Origin: Luteibacter rhizovicinus DSM 16549
GTDB taxonomy: Bacteria; Pseudomonadota; Gammaproteobacteria; Xanthomonadales; Rhodanobacteraceae
DNA length: 64,000 bases
Assembly (NCBI RefSeq): GCF_001887595.1
Contig: NZ_CP017480.1
Location: 1,674,001 to 1,738,000 of the forward strand
Direction: 5' to 3'
The translations under genes were made by a program, and so were the position numbers. Below, piece by piece: positions 51,167 through 61,803 of this stretch. The notes beneath the pieces were generated by a model. It was not told the DNA's origin, searched no databases, and worked only from the letters and a program-made list of their open reading frames with translations. Position 1 is the stretch's first letter; each line of letters starts with the position of its first letter.

Positions 51167-52639
51167 GTGAGCGCACAACTCCTGCCGATCGAGCCGTTCG
51201 ATCTGGTCATTTTCGGCGGCACCGGCGACCTCGCCGTCCGCAAACTCCTCCCGGCGATGTACCACCGGTTCGTCGACGGCCAGATCCAGCCAAGCAGCCG
51301 GATCATCGGCGTGGCGCGCGAAGGCCTGGATGACGCCGGGTATCGCGAACAGGTCCGCGCCGCCATCGAGAAGGGCGTCGCCCACGTGGCGAAGGCCCAG
51401 CTCGAGGCCTTCATCGCGATGATCGGCTACCGCTCGCTGGATGCCCGCAAGGCCGACGGCTGGGACGAGTTCTCCGCCCTGATGGCCGCGCAGCCCACGC
51501 ACATCCGCGTGTTCTACCTGTCGACCTCGCCGGACATCTTCACCGACATCTGCCAGCGCCTCGGTTCGCTCGGCCTCAACGGCGAGCGCTCGCGCGTGGT
51601 CCTGGAGAAGCCGATCGGTCGCGACCTGCAGAGCGCCAACGCGATCAACGACGCGGTGGCCGGGTACTTCACCGAATCGCAGACCTATCGCATCGATCAT
51701 TACCTCGGTAAGGAAACGGTGCAGAACCTGCTGGCCCTGCGCTTCGGCAACGCGCTGTTCGAGCCGCTGTGGAATGCGCAGCACATCGACCACGTGCAGA
51801 TCACCGTCGCCGAAACCGTCGGCGTCGGCCATCGCGCCGGCTATTACGACCGTGCAGGCGCCCTGCGCGACATGGTCCAGAACCACATCCTGCAGCTGTT
51901 GTGCATGCTCGCCATGGAGCCGCCGTCGTCGCTGGCGCCGGACGCCGTGCGCGACGAGAAACTCAAGGTGCTGCGCTCGCTGCGTCCGATCGACGCCAGC
52001 AACGCCGGCCAGCTCACCGTGCGCGGCCAGTACCGCGCCGGCGCGGCCGAAGGCCAGAGCGTCCCGGGTTACCTGGACGAACTGGGCAGCGACCAGTCCA
52101 AGACCGAGACCTTCGTCGCCCTCAAGGCGGAGATCGGTAACTGGCGCTGGGCGGGCGTGCCGTTCTACCTGCGCACCGGCAAGCGCCTGCCCAATCGCGT
52201 GTCCGAGATCGTGGTGACGTTCCGCGCGTTGCCGCATTCCATCTTCGATCCCGCCAACGGTCCGCTGCTGCCCAATCGCCTGACGCTGCGCCTGCAGCCG
52301 GACGAAGGCGTGAAGCTGTGGCTGACTATCAAGCACCCGGGTCCGGGTGGCCTGCGCCTGCGCCACGTGCCGCTCGACATGAGCTTCGCCGCGGCGTTCG
52401 GCATCCAGCAACCGGATGCCTACGAGCGCCTGATCCTCGACGTGGTGCGCGGCAATCCGACCCTGTTCATGCGCCGCGATGAGGTCGAGGCGGCATGGAA
52501 CTGGGCCGGTCCCATCCTCCAGGCGTGGGAAGGCAGCGGCGACACGCCGAAGCCCTATACCGCGGGCACCTGGGGTCCGAGCGCCGCCGTGGCGCTCATC
52601 GAACGTGATGGCCGTACCTGGGCCGAGGACGCTGCCTGA
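51167..52639 (+). CDS. zwf: Glucose-6-phosphate 1-dehydrogenase
   Basis: A 490-residue enzyme that oxidises glucose-6-P to 6-phosphogluconolactone with NAD(P)+. I chose the GTG at 51167, giving 'VSAQLLPIEPFDLVIFGGTG'; the frame is open to 51029, but that part covers the operator repeats. Motifs: 'FGGTGDLAVRKLLPA' (nucleotide fold) and 'YRIDHYLGKETVQNLL' with the substrate-binding Lys and catalytic His. It is the first gene of zwf-pgl-edd-eda; its stop overlaps the pgl start (TGATG). Confidence 0.96.
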   Translation: MSAQLLPIEPFDLVIFGGTGDLAVRKLLPAMYHRFVDGQIQPSSRIIGVAREGLDDAGYREQVRAAIEKGVAHVAKAQLEAFIAMIGYRSLDARKADGWDEFSALMAAQPTHIRVFYLSTSPDIFTDICQRLGSLGLNGERSRVVLEKPIGRDLQSANAINDAVAGYFTESQTYRIDHYLGKETVQNLLALRFGNALFEPLWNAQHIDHVQITVAETVGVGHRAGYYDRAGALRDMVQNHILQLLCMLAMEPPSSLAPDAVRDEKLKVLRSLRPIDASNAGQLTVRGQYRAGAAEGQSVPGYLDELGSDQSKTETFVALKAEIGNWRWAGVPFYLRTGKRLPNRVSEIVVTFRALPHSIFDPANGPLLPNRLTLRLQPDEGVKLWLTIKHPGPGGLRLRHVPLDMSFAAAFGIQQPDAYERLILDVVRGNPTLFMRRDEVEAAWNWAGPILQAWEGSGDTPKPYTAGTWGPSAAVALIERDGRTWAEDAA

Positions 52640-53340
52640 TGAACGCAAAAGTGAATCGCCATGAATTCGCCGATCGCCTGACCCTCGGCGACACGCTAGC
52701 CAAGGACATCGCCGGCAAGCTGGACGCGGCCGTGAAGGCGCGCGGCAAGGCCAGCCTCGCCGTGAGCGGCGGTGGCACGCCGAAGCTGATGTTCGCCGTA
52801 CTCGCCGAGCAGGAAATCGACTGGTCGAAGGTCAGCATCACGCTGGTCGACGAGCGCTGGGTGGACGAAAGCAGCGACCGTTCCAACGCGGCCCTGGTCA
52901 AGCACCACCTGATCGCCCACGAAGCGCACGTCGCCACCTTCCTGCCGCTGTTCGACAAGGCGCATGCGGACGATGTCGATGCCGCACTGGCCGATGTAGG
53001 CAAGCGTGTCGACGCACTCGGCAAGCCGTTCGATGTCGTCGTGCTCGGCATGGGTCCGGACGGCCATACGGCATCGTTCTTCCCGGGCGGCGACCATCTC
53101 GCCCAGGCACTCGACCTCGACGGCAAGCAGAGCGTGCTGTCGATGCGTGCCGACGGTGCCGGTGAGCCGCGTATCACGCTCAGCCTGCCCCGTGTGCTCG
53201 ACACCCGCGCGCTCTACCTGCACATCGAGGGTAACGACAAGAAAGCGATCCTCGACAAGGTCATCGGCGGCGAAGACTTGCCGATCGCCGCGGTGCTCAA
53301 GCAGGACCGCACCGCCGTCGACGTCTACTGGTCGCCCTGA
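52639..53340 (+). CDS. pgl: 6-phosphogluconolactonase
   Basis: A 233-residue DevB/SOL-type lactonase that opens 6-phosphogluconolactone to 6-phosphogluconate. 'LAVSGGGTPKLMFAVL' and 'VLGMGPDGHTASFFPGG' are the phosphosugar and active-site loops of the family. Its ATG overlaps the zwf stop, so the two steps are made together. Confidence 0.95.
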   Translation: MNAKVNRHEFADRLTLGDTLAKDIAGKLDAAVKARGKASLAVSGGGTPKLMFAVLAEQEIDWSKVSITLVDERWVDESSDRSNAALVKHHLIAHEAHVATFLPLFDKAHADDVDAALADVGKRVDALGKPFDVVVLGMGPDGHTASFFPGGDHLAQALDLDGKQSVLSMRADGAGEPRITLSLPRVLDTRALYLHIEGNDKKAILDKVIGGEDLPIAAVLKQDRTAVDVYWSP

Positions 53341-53447
53341 GACCGCTTTACCAAAGTCATTCAAGCCATCGTGCCGCGCGGCATACGCGCGGCCCGGGTC
53401 GCCCGGCGGGGGCCGGCGACCCCCTTACGTAGCCATGCGGAACTGCC

Positions 53448-55259
<1,812 letters not shown>

Positions 55260-55278
55260 TCTTCCGGAGCAGTACCTG

Positions 55279-55923
55279 ATGAGCAACGAAGCGAAGCAGC
55301 AACTCGTCGAATCCACCTTGCGCCTTGCGCCCGTGGTCCCCGTGGTGATCATCGAAGACGCCTCCAAGGCCGTCGGCATGGCGCGTGCGCTGGTGGCCGG
55401 CGGTATTCCGTCGATCGAAGTGACCCTGCGTACGCCGTCCGCGCTCGACGCCGTCCGCGCGATCGCCGCGGAAGTGGAAGGCGCCTTCGTCGGTGTTGGT
55501 ACCGTGTTGACCGCGCGCGATCTCGAGGCCGCCTACAAGGCCGGTGCGAAGTTCGCGGTGTCGCCGGGCAGCTCACCGCGCCTGCTCGATGCCGCCGCCG
55601 ACCACGAACTGCCGCTGCTGCCGGGTGCGGCAACCTCGAGCGAAGCGATGAACCTGCTCGAGCGCGGCTACCGTTTCCAGAAGTTCTTTCCGGCGGTGCC
55701 GGCTGGCGGCAGCAAGTTGATCGGCGCCTGGGCCAGCCCGCTGCCGCAGATCACCTTCTGCCCGACGGGTGGGATCAGCCTCGCCAACGCCGCCGAGTTC
55801 CTCGCCCTGCCGAACGTGGTCTGCGTGGGCGGCTCGTGGCTGACGCCGGCCAACCTGTTGGCTGCCGGTGATTTCGCGGCGATCGAGAAGCTGGCGCGCG
55901 AGGCGTCGCAGCTGGGTCGCTGA
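55279..55923 (+). CDS. eda: KDPG aldolase
   Basis: A 214-residue class I aldolase that splits KDPG into pyruvate and glyceraldehyde-3-P. The start at 55279 gives 'MSNEAKQQLVESTLRLAPVV'. The Schiff-base Lys is in 'RFQKFFPA', and the conserved Glu is in 'SIEVTLRT'. It closes the Entner-Doudoroff operon. Confidence 0.95.
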   Translation: MSNEAKQQLVESTLRLAPVVPVVIIEDASKAVGMARALVAGGIPSIEVTLRTPSALDAVRAIAAEVEGAFVGVGTVLTARDLEAAYKAGAKFAVSPGSSPRLLDAAADHELPLLPGAATSSEAMNLLERGYRFQKFFPAVPAGGSKLIGAWASPLPQITFCPTGGISLANAAEFLALPNVVCVGGSWLTPANLLAAGDFAAIEKLAREASQLGR

Positions 55924-55962
55924 GTTGCGCGCGGTCGCTGAGCCGCGCGAGATCGCCAGCAC

Positions 55963-56069
55963 CCATCGCCGATAAATCGGCTCCCACACAAAGCCTGCAC
56001 AGCTGGGCAGACCTGTGGGAGCCGCTTCAGCGGCGATGCTCGTGTAGGAGCCGATTCATCGGCGATGCT
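55963..56069. repeat. Three REP-like copies
   Basis: A minus copy (55963-55988) and two plus copies (56013-56040 and 56043-56069), the last two in tandem. They mark the end of the Entner-Doudoroff operon. Confidence 0.87.
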
Positions 56070-56114
56070 TCGTGCGAAACTTCCCAGCTTCGCCCCGCCG
56101 CGTAATCCGTCCTC

Positions 56115-56957
56115 ATGATCTACATCCTCCTGGCCGTCGCCTTCAGCGTCACCGTCTCGGTCCTGCTGAAGCTCGCACGCCGCGCGAACATCGACATCGT
56201 CCAGGCGGTCGCCACGAACTACATCATGGCCGCGGGCCTCGCGATGTGGCTCCTAGGCGCGACCCCGCAGGCGGCTCTGGAGGCCGATGCGCGCGTACCG
56301 TTGATCCTGCTTGGCATCCTGCTTCCCGCCATCTTCGTCATGCTCGCGCGCTCCGTCAGCAGCGCCGGCATCGTCCGTACCGACGTCGCCCAGCGGCTCT
56401 CCCTCTTCCTGTCGCTGGCGGCGGCCTTCCTGCTCTTCGGCGAAGCCCTGGTGCCGCTGAAGATCCTCGGCATCGTCCTTGCGCTGGTCGCCGTGGCCTG
56501 CATCCTGTGGCGCAAAGAGCGCGTGGAACGCGCCGGCTGGCTCGCGCCGCTGGCGGTGTTCGCGGGTTTCGGCGCCATCGATATCTGCTTCAAGCTGATC
56601 GCCCAGGCGCATGCGCCATTTCCCAGCGCCCTGCTCGCTTCGTTCCTGATCGCCCTGGTGCTCTGCTGGATCGCAGTCATCGTTCGCGCCGTGACACGTC
56701 AGGCATCACTGTCACCGCGCAGCATCGGCTTTGGTGTCGTGCTCGGCGCGGCGAACTTCGCCAACATCCTTTTCTACATCCGCGGCCACCAGGCGCTGCC
56801 GAACGATCCGTCGCTGGTGTTTGCGTCGATGAACCTTGGCGTCGTGCTGCTTGGCGCACTGACCGGCGCGCTGGCATTTCGCGAGAAGCTCTCGTGGCTC
56901 AACTGGGCGGGATTGGCGGTTGCCGTGGCCGCGATTGGCGTGATGACGATCGCCTGA
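56115..56957 (+). CDS. EamA/DMT-family transporter
   Basis: A 280-residue inner-membrane protein with ten predicted helices in two EamA halves. 'IYILLAVAFSVTVSVLLKLA' opens the first half and 'VFAGFGAIDICFKLIAQ' the second. DMT proteins export or import small metabolites; the substrate cannot be told. It is convergent with the NYN gene. Confidence 0.85.
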   Translation: MIYILLAVAFSVTVSVLLKLARRANIDIVQAVATNYIMAAGLAMWLLGATPQAALEADARVPLILLGILLPAIFVMLARSVSSAGIVRTDVAQRLSLFLSLAAAFLLFGEALVPLKILGIVLALVAVACILWRKERVERAGWLAPLAVFAGFGAIDICFKLIAQAHAPFPSALLASFLIALVLCWIAVIVRAVTRQASLSPRSIGFGVVLGAANFANILFYIRGHQALPNDPSLVFASMNLGVVLLGALTGALAFREKLSWLNWAGLAVAVAAIGVMTIA

Positions 56958-56968
56958 TTACACGTCGC

Positions 56969-57631
56969 TCATAGTGACTCGCATATCGCGTTATCACACT
57001 GGATAAACCAGTCGGCTACGCTGGTCGGGAGGACGATGTCAGCGTGGTGAAGCATCTGCTCCTTGACTCCGTGACCCAGTGTAACGAGGAGTACCTGCGT
57101 ACCTTCTCGGCGCGCGAACTTCATGGCAGGGACAAAATCGCTATCTCCAGTGACCAGAACGATGATCGAGGAGAGCTTCTTCAGACTCAGGCTCGCCATA
57201 TCGAGCCCGATTCGCATATCCACGCCCTTCTGACCGACCACCGGCCTGATATCGGCGGAACCAAGCGTGAGACTTTCCTCAGTGACTTTGCGAAGATCCA
57301 TCTTCGGCGCCCATCCTTGGAATGAGAGCTCGCCCAGTCTGTTCGCGAAAAAGGCTTCGCGCGCCAACTGGCTATGCATGACTTCACTGGCGCGATGGGC
57401 CCTGGTCGCGCCAAAGTCTAGTCGTTCCTTTGAAAAAGGGTTCTCGATGATCTCGGTAGATGGCGCCGCATCGTAAAAATAAATACGGTGCAGGCGGTGA
57501 GAAGTGAGAAGCGGGTGCCTTTGGATAGCCGTAGACAGTCGAACCACATCCTGCGACGTAGCAGGTTTTGCGGCACTGCCGGCTTTTCGTCTTACAAAGG
57601 CGCCATCAAGCATGATGGAATAGGTGAGCAT
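56969..57631 (-). CDS. NYN-domain (LabA/DUF88-like) putative ribonuclease
   Basis: A 220-residue protein with an NYN/PIN-like fold. Acidic residues expected at the metal site are in 'SIMLDGAFVRRK' (Asp9), 'GQKGVDMRIGLDMASL' and 'VLVTGDSDFVPAMKFARREG'. NYN proteins are thought to be RNA-cleaving nucleases. The start at 57631 has GGAG five bases upstream; 57613 is an alternative. It is more AT-rich than its neighbours and follows two 89-bp repeats only 25 bp away, so the locus looks acquired and may be a toxin- or defence-like unit. The function is inference. Confidence 0.8.
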   Translation of the reverse strand: MLTYSIMLDGAFVRRKAGSAAKPATSQDVVRLSTAIQRHPLLTSHRLHRIYFYDAAPSTEIIENPFSKERLDFGATRAHRASEVMHSQLAREAFFANRLGELSFQGWAPKMDLRKVTEESLTLGSADIRPVVGQKGVDMRIGLDMASLSLKKLSSIIVLVTGDSDFVPAMKFARREGTQVLLVTLGHGVKEQMLHHADIVLPTSVADWFIQCDNAICESL

Positions 57632-57655
57632 CCATTCTCCAAGTCAGCCGCCAAG

Positions 57656-57820
57656 CAGGTGGAGGGCGAACCTCGCTTATATGTCACCCGCAGGGCAGCC
57701 TTTCTTGTGTCTCAGGTTCGAAAACGCGAACCGTCGTCACTTCACAGGTGGAGGGCGAACCTCGCTTATATGTCACCTGCAGCGCGCTTTGTTTCTTAGG
57801 TTCAAATCCTTGAACCGTCG
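57656..57820 (-). repeat. Two-copy 89-bp tandem repeat with conserved hairpin
   Basis: An identical 33-bp core (57656-57688 and 57745-57777) recurs with a period of 89 bp. Each core is next to a hairpin: GGTTCG/CGAACC at 57715-57732 and GGTTCAA/TTGAACC at 57799-57816, both followed by GTCG. The stem bases differ but still pair, which supports a folded RNA. On the minus strand the array precedes the NYN gene. Confidence 0.75.
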
Positions 57821-57880
57821 CAATTATCTACGCTACGCACACTTAGTCAACGGCGCCTGCGCCGACACGTTGCGTAAGGT

Positions 57881-58909
57881 TCACAGCCGCCGCGGCGCCG
57901 TGGACCCACGCACGACGAGATCGGGGCTGAAGCCTTCGTTCTCGATGATGTGCTCGTCGCCTTCGCGTTCCAGTTCGGCGATCAAACGTTGAGCCGCATG
58001 CCGACCGATCTCTTCGGTGTTCTGCCGTGCGGTGGTCAATGCTGGCCACGACTGCTTCGAGAACGGGCTGTCTTCGAAGCCGGCAATCGAAAGCTCCCAT
58101 GGCACGTCGACGCCACCCGAACGCGCGGCGGCGAGCACGCCGGCGGCGATCTCGTCGTTCGACCCGAAGATCGCTGTCGGCGGCTCTTTCAGGGCGAGCA
58201 ACTTGCGCGCACCGCGGAAGCCGTCGTCGAAGGAGTAGTCACCTTCGACCACCAGCTTCTTGTCCACGGGCAGGCCGTATTCGCGTAACGCATCCTCGTA
58301 GCCCTGGTAGCGCTCGGGGCTGGAACGATGCTCCTTGCCGCCCCAGAGGAAACCGATACGGTGGTGGCCGAGCTGGATCAGGTGCTCGGTGATCGCATAG
58401 GCGGCATCGCGGTCGTCGACGAAGACGCAGGGCCAGCCGTCCTTCGGATCCTGGCGGGCGGAAATGATCCGCACGAAGGGGATCTTGTGCTCGGTCAGCG
58501 TCGCCAGCAGCCGCGGTTGTTCGGACATCGGCGGGGCGAGCACGAGGCCGGCGAGGCGATTTCGTCGCACCAGGTCGCATAGCTGCTCGGCCAGCTTGGG
58601 CGCGGACGAGTCGCAGGGGTGGATCTGCAGGCCGAAGCCACGCTCCCGGCATACCGACAGCACGCCGTTCTGCATGGCGATGACGTAATGCGCATTCGGG
58701 TTGTCGTAAACGAGTCCCAGCGCATACGTCCGGGCGCCGCGCAAGCTGCGCGCCGCCTGGTCGGGCTGGTAGTCGAGGGCATCGATGGCGCGCTGCACCT
58801 TGTCACGGGTGCGCGCATGTACGGATGGCTCGTGGTTGATGACGCGGGAGACGGTCTTCAGCGACACGCCGGCCCGCTCGGCCACGTCCTTGATGGTAGG
58901 GCTACGCAA
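57881..58909 (-). CDS. LacI/GalR-family regulator
   Basis: A 342-residue regulator. The HTH is 'TIKDVAERAGVSLKTVSRVI' (residues about 5-24), the hinge helix 'DQAARSLRG' follows, and a periplasmic-binding-like sugar domain covers about 60-335. It lies 64 bp downstream of the FucP-type transporter and near glk, so it probably represses these genes through the palindromes at 60353-60577, and perhaps zwf. Confidence 0.92.
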   Translation of the reverse strand: MRSPTIKDVAERAGVSLKTVSRVINHEPSVHARTRDKVQRAIDALDYQPDQAARSLRGARTYALGLVYDNPNAHYVIAMQNGVLSVCRERGFGLQIHPCDSSAPKLAEQLCDLVRRNRLAGLVLAPPMSEQPRLLATLTEHKIPFVRIISARQDPKDGWPCVFVDDRDAAYAITEHLIQLGHHRIGFLWGGKEHRSSPERYQGYEDALREYGLPVDKKLVVEGDYSFDDGFRGARKLLALKEPPTAIFGSNDEIAAGVLAAARSGGVDVPWELSIAGFEDSPFSKQSWPALTTARQNTEEIGRHAAQRLIAELEREGDEHIIENEGFSPDLVVRGSTAPRRL

Positions 58910-58930
58910 TCTCGGACCCTCAATAGCAAG

Positions 58931-58954
58931 ACGGCCATCCTAGCGGATGGCCGT
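58931..58954 (-). terminator. Hairpin after the sugar transporter
   Basis: ACGGCCATCC and GGATGGCCGT form a perfect 10-bp stem with a four-base loop, 19 bases after the transporter stop. The following sequence is only partly T-rich, so termination may be incomplete and allow read-through into the LacI gene. Confidence 0.5.
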
Positions 58955-58973
58955 TACGTAGCGAAGGCGGACG

Positions 58974-60263
58974 TTAGTCCTTGGTGTGCTGCCCGACCCG
59001 ATGGCCGGCGGCGCCGTAGTACAGGATGTACAGGTAGCAGGGGACCATGAGGCAGAGGAACACGGCCTGGAAGTCGTGGCTCTGCTTCAGGTGGGCGAAG
59101 AGCACCGGGATGATCGCACCGCCGGCGATGCCCATGATCAGGAAGGCCGAGCCGAACTCGGTCAGCGCGCCCAGGCCCTTGATCGCCAGCGGGAAGATCG
59201 CCGGCCACATCATGGCGTTGGCGAAGCCCAGCGCGGCGACGAAGCCCACGGCGGCGTAGCCGGTGGTCAGGTAGGTGCCGATCGAGAAGATCACGCCCAG
59301 GACCGCCGAGAAGGCCAGGTACTTCTGCTGCGAGACGAACTTCGGGATCAGCAGGAGGCCGGCGATATAGCCGAGCAGCATCGCGAACAGCGTGTACGAG
59401 GTGAAATGCTTGGTGTCCTCCGGCGTCATGCCGAAGCCCTGGCCGTAGGTGCCGATGGCGTCACCGGCCATCACTTCCACACCGACGTAGACGAACAGGC
59501 AGAGCACGCCGAGCCAGAGATGCGGGAAGCTGAAGATGCTGCCCTTGGCATGGCCGATCGCACGCTCGGAGTTCGCGCCGGACGGCTTGATTTCAGGCAG
59601 CGAGGAGCGAACCACCCAGATGGCGAGCACGACCAGCAGGCCGGCCATCACCATGTACGGCATGTGCACCTTGGCAGCGAACGCGGCGAGCAGGGCATCC
59701 TTCTCGCCCGGCGAGCCGGCGGCGGCGATCTGCTTGTCGAACGTGCCGATATTGCTCATCACCACGGCGCCGAAGACGAATGGGGCGAGCGCGCCAGCGA
59801 TCTTGTTGCAGATGCCCATGAAGGCGATGCGCTGTGCGGCGCTGTCGATCGGACCAAGAATGGAAATGTACGGGTTGGACGCCGTCTGCAGCAGCGAAAG
59901 GCCGGCGCCGATGACGAACAAGCCGGTCAGCGCACCCGGGTAGACGCGCATGGTGACGAACTGGCCGAACAGCACGGCACCGATCGCCATGACGAACAGG
60001 CCAAGCCCCATGCCTTTCTTCATGCCGGTTTTTTTCAGGATGAAGGACGAGGGCAGGGCGAGGAAGAAATAGGACAGGTAGAACGCCATCGGAACCAGGA
60101 AGGCATTCACGTCGTCCAGGTTGAAAGCGAGCTTCACGAAGGTGATCAGCGGGCCGTTGAGCCAGGTCACGAAGCCGAAGATGAAGAACAGGACGCCGAT
60201 GATGATCATCGGTACCAGACTGGAATGTCGCGTCTCGTCGACGCCGACCGCGGTGGATGACAT
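58974..60263 (-). CDS. FucP-family sugar:proton symporter (GluP-like)
   Basis: A 429-residue MFS permease with 12 predicted helices. 'IIGVLFFIFGFVTWLNGPLI' and 'SLLQTASNPYISILGP' are strong FucP/GluP/NagP family signatures. The divergent glucokinase makes glucose or galactose the likely substrate; GlcNAc (NagP) is possible because the nag genes lie 8 kb away. It probably forms the inner-membrane step after the TonB receptor. Confidence 0.92.
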   Translation of the reverse strand: MSSTAVGVDETRHSSLVPMIIIGVLFFIFGFVTWLNGPLITFVKLAFNLDDVNAFLVPMAFYLSYFFLALPSSFILKKTGMKKGMGLGLFVMAIGAVLFGQFVTMRVYPGALTGLFVIGAGLSLLQTASNPYISILGPIDSAAQRIAFMGICNKIAGALAPFVFGAVVMSNIGTFDKQIAAAGSPGEKDALLAAFAAKVHMPYMVMAGLLVVLAIWVVRSSLPEIKPSGANSERAIGHAKGSIFSFPHLWLGVLCLFVYVGVEVMAGDAIGTYGQGFGMTPEDTKHFTSYTLFAMLLGYIAGLLLIPKFVSQQKYLAFSAVLGVIFSIGTYLTTGYAAVGFVAALGFANAMMWPAIFPLAIKGLGALTEFGSAFLIMGIAGGAIIPVLFAHLKQSHDFQAVFLCLMVPCYLYILYYGAAGHRVGQHTKD

Positions 60264-60352
60264 GGGTGCTTCCCCTCGTGTTGTTTTCGGTATCCGTGCG
60301 GCGGCACCGCCGGATACACCCTGATTTGTCGCCTTTATTGACTCGTGTGAGT

Positions 60353-60363
60353 AACGTTGTCAA
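60353..60363 (-). promoter_or_regulatory. LacI-type half operator at the permease promoter
   Basis: AACGTTGTCAA shares ten bases with the perfect palindrome near glk; the other half is degenerate (GAGT). TTGACA on the minus strand overlaps it. Confidence 0.55.
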
Positions 60364-60563
60364 TTGGCTTTTTACGCGGGCCTGCCCACTTCGCACCCAT
60401 TTGCGACTTTCGATGTCGCGGCGCGTCAAACGCCTGATCGACCATGCATTCGCCATGCCGTAGGCCGCGCCACGGGCGGAATCGACGGCCTTTGAGGTCC
60501 TCCGCAAACGTTTCCTGCTGCGGCGCGGGATGGAATGGGCGATGTCCTAGCCATTTGTCCTGT

Positions 60564-60577
60564 TGACAACGTTGTCA
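60564..60577. promoter_or_regulatory. Perfect palindrome TGACAACGTTGTCA
   Basis: A 14-bp perfect palindrome with the central CG typical of LacI-family operators, overlapping a TTGACA box about 85 bp upstream of glk. It is the best candidate binding site for the LacI regulator coded at 57881. Confidence 0.75.
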
Positions 60578-60659
60578 TTCGGCTCACAGACTCCGCTCAA
60601 ATCAGGGGCGTCACAGAAAGTTCATGTGACGACGAACGGAAAGTCATAAGGGGCGGGGC

Positions 60660-61685
60660 GTGGGCGAATCGGCCAAACAACGGGAAATCGTGCTTGCTTC
60701 GCGTTCCGGGGCGTTCATCGCCGCCGACGTGGGCGGAACGCATGCCCGTATCGGCCTGGTGCGTCGCGCCGCCGGTTCCACGGCCATCGACGTGCTTCGT
60801 TACGAGCGCTATGCCTGCGCCGACTGGCCGAGCCTGACCGCCGTGCTGCAGGATTTCGTCAGCCGTCTCGATGGCCAGCACCACATTGAACATTGCGCCG
60901 TGGCCAGCGCGGGCTACGTGCTCGGCGACGCCATCGTCAACGAGAACCTGCCCTGGCCGGTCTCGATCGGCGATATCCGCGAGAGCCTGGGCCTGCTCGG
61001 CCTGGCCGTGGTCAACGACTTCGAAGCCGTCGCCTACGCCTGCCAGTTTCTCGAGAACCACCAGACGACACCGATCATCGAGACCGCCGCCACGCCGGCC
61101 GTGGGTCCGATCCTCGTCATGGGCCCCGGTACGGGCCTGGGTTCCGCCGTTCTCCTGCCGGGTTCGCCGCACGCCACCGTGCTGCCGACCGAAGCCGGCC
61201 AGATTTCCCTCGCGCCCGGTAACGAGCGCGAAGTCGCCATCCTCGGTGAACTGTCCCGTGGCCGCGACTACGTGTCCTACGAGACAGCCCTGTCGGGGCC
61301 GGGTCTTGTCCATCTTTATGAAGCCATTTCGACGCTGCGCGGGACCCCCGCGACACTGACCGAGCCTGCCGCCGTCACGCGCGCCGCCCTCGACGGGATC
61401 GATCCCGCCGCGGTGGAAGCGCTGGACGTCTTCTGCGGCCTGCTCGGCAGTTTCGTCGGCGATCTCGCCCTTCTCTACGGCGCCCGCGGCGGCGTGTTCC
61501 TTGCGGGCGGCATCCTGCCCCAGGTTCGCGACCGCCTCCTCGCCAGCAGCTTCGCCACCAGGTTCTTCAACAAGGGCGTTATGCGCGCCTTTCTCCAGCA
61601 AGTGCCGGTACGTCTGATGGACCACGGACAGTTGGGTGTGATCGGTGCCGCCGGTCTCTACCTGCACGGTTCGAACGCTCACTGA
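60660..61685 (+). CDS. glk: Glucokinase
   Basis: A 341-residue cytoplasmic kinase that makes glucose-6-P with ATP. It starts with GTG. 'AADVGGTHARIGLV' is the phosphate-binding motif, 'VVNDFEAVAYACQ' holds the catalytic Asp, and 'GPGTGLGSAVLLPG' and 'LPTEAGQISLAP' are family motifs. Its product feeds directly into zwf. The TonB receptor starts about 118 bp downstream on the same strand. Confidence 0.93.
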   Translation: MGESAKQREIVLASRSGAFIAADVGGTHARIGLVRRAAGSTAIDVLRYERYACADWPSLTAVLQDFVSRLDGQHHIEHCAVASAGYVLGDAIVNENLPWPVSIGDIRESLGLLGLAVVNDFEAVAYACQFLENHQTTPIIETAATPAVGPILVMGPGTGLGSAVLLPGSPHATVLPTEAGQISLAPGNEREVAILGELSRGRDYVSYETALSGPGLVHLYEAISTLRGTPATLTEPAAVTRAALDGIDPAAVEALDVFCGLLGSFVGDLALLYGARGGVFLAGGILPQVRDRLLASSFATRFFNKGVMRAFLQQVPVRLMDHGQLGVIGAAGLYLHGSNAH

Positions 61686-61803
61686 AGAGCGGGAAAGGAA
61701 CGCAGCTCAGTACAACAACCGGGTCGAAAGACCCTTCGATAGCAACGAAGCATGACGCGGCCGCGAAACCCGTCACTGCTACATCCTCTGAGGGGAGGAC
61801 ACC

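Larger units (their letters stand above)
60264..60659. promoter_or_regulatory. Divergent control region of the sugar permease and glucokinase
   Basis: No gene is seen in these 396 bp. TTGACAACGTT occurs on the minus strand (ends at 60353) towards the permease and on the plus strand (60563-60573) towards glk, each time as a -35-like box inside an operator. A third site with AAACGTTT core lies at 60504-60515. Confidence 0.7.

Noticed and set aside
57656..57777. Possible mini-CRISPR
   Set aside because: Only two copies exist, the period is 89 bp, and the segments between the cores are also related (conserved hairpins), unlike CRISPR spacers. No cas gene is near.
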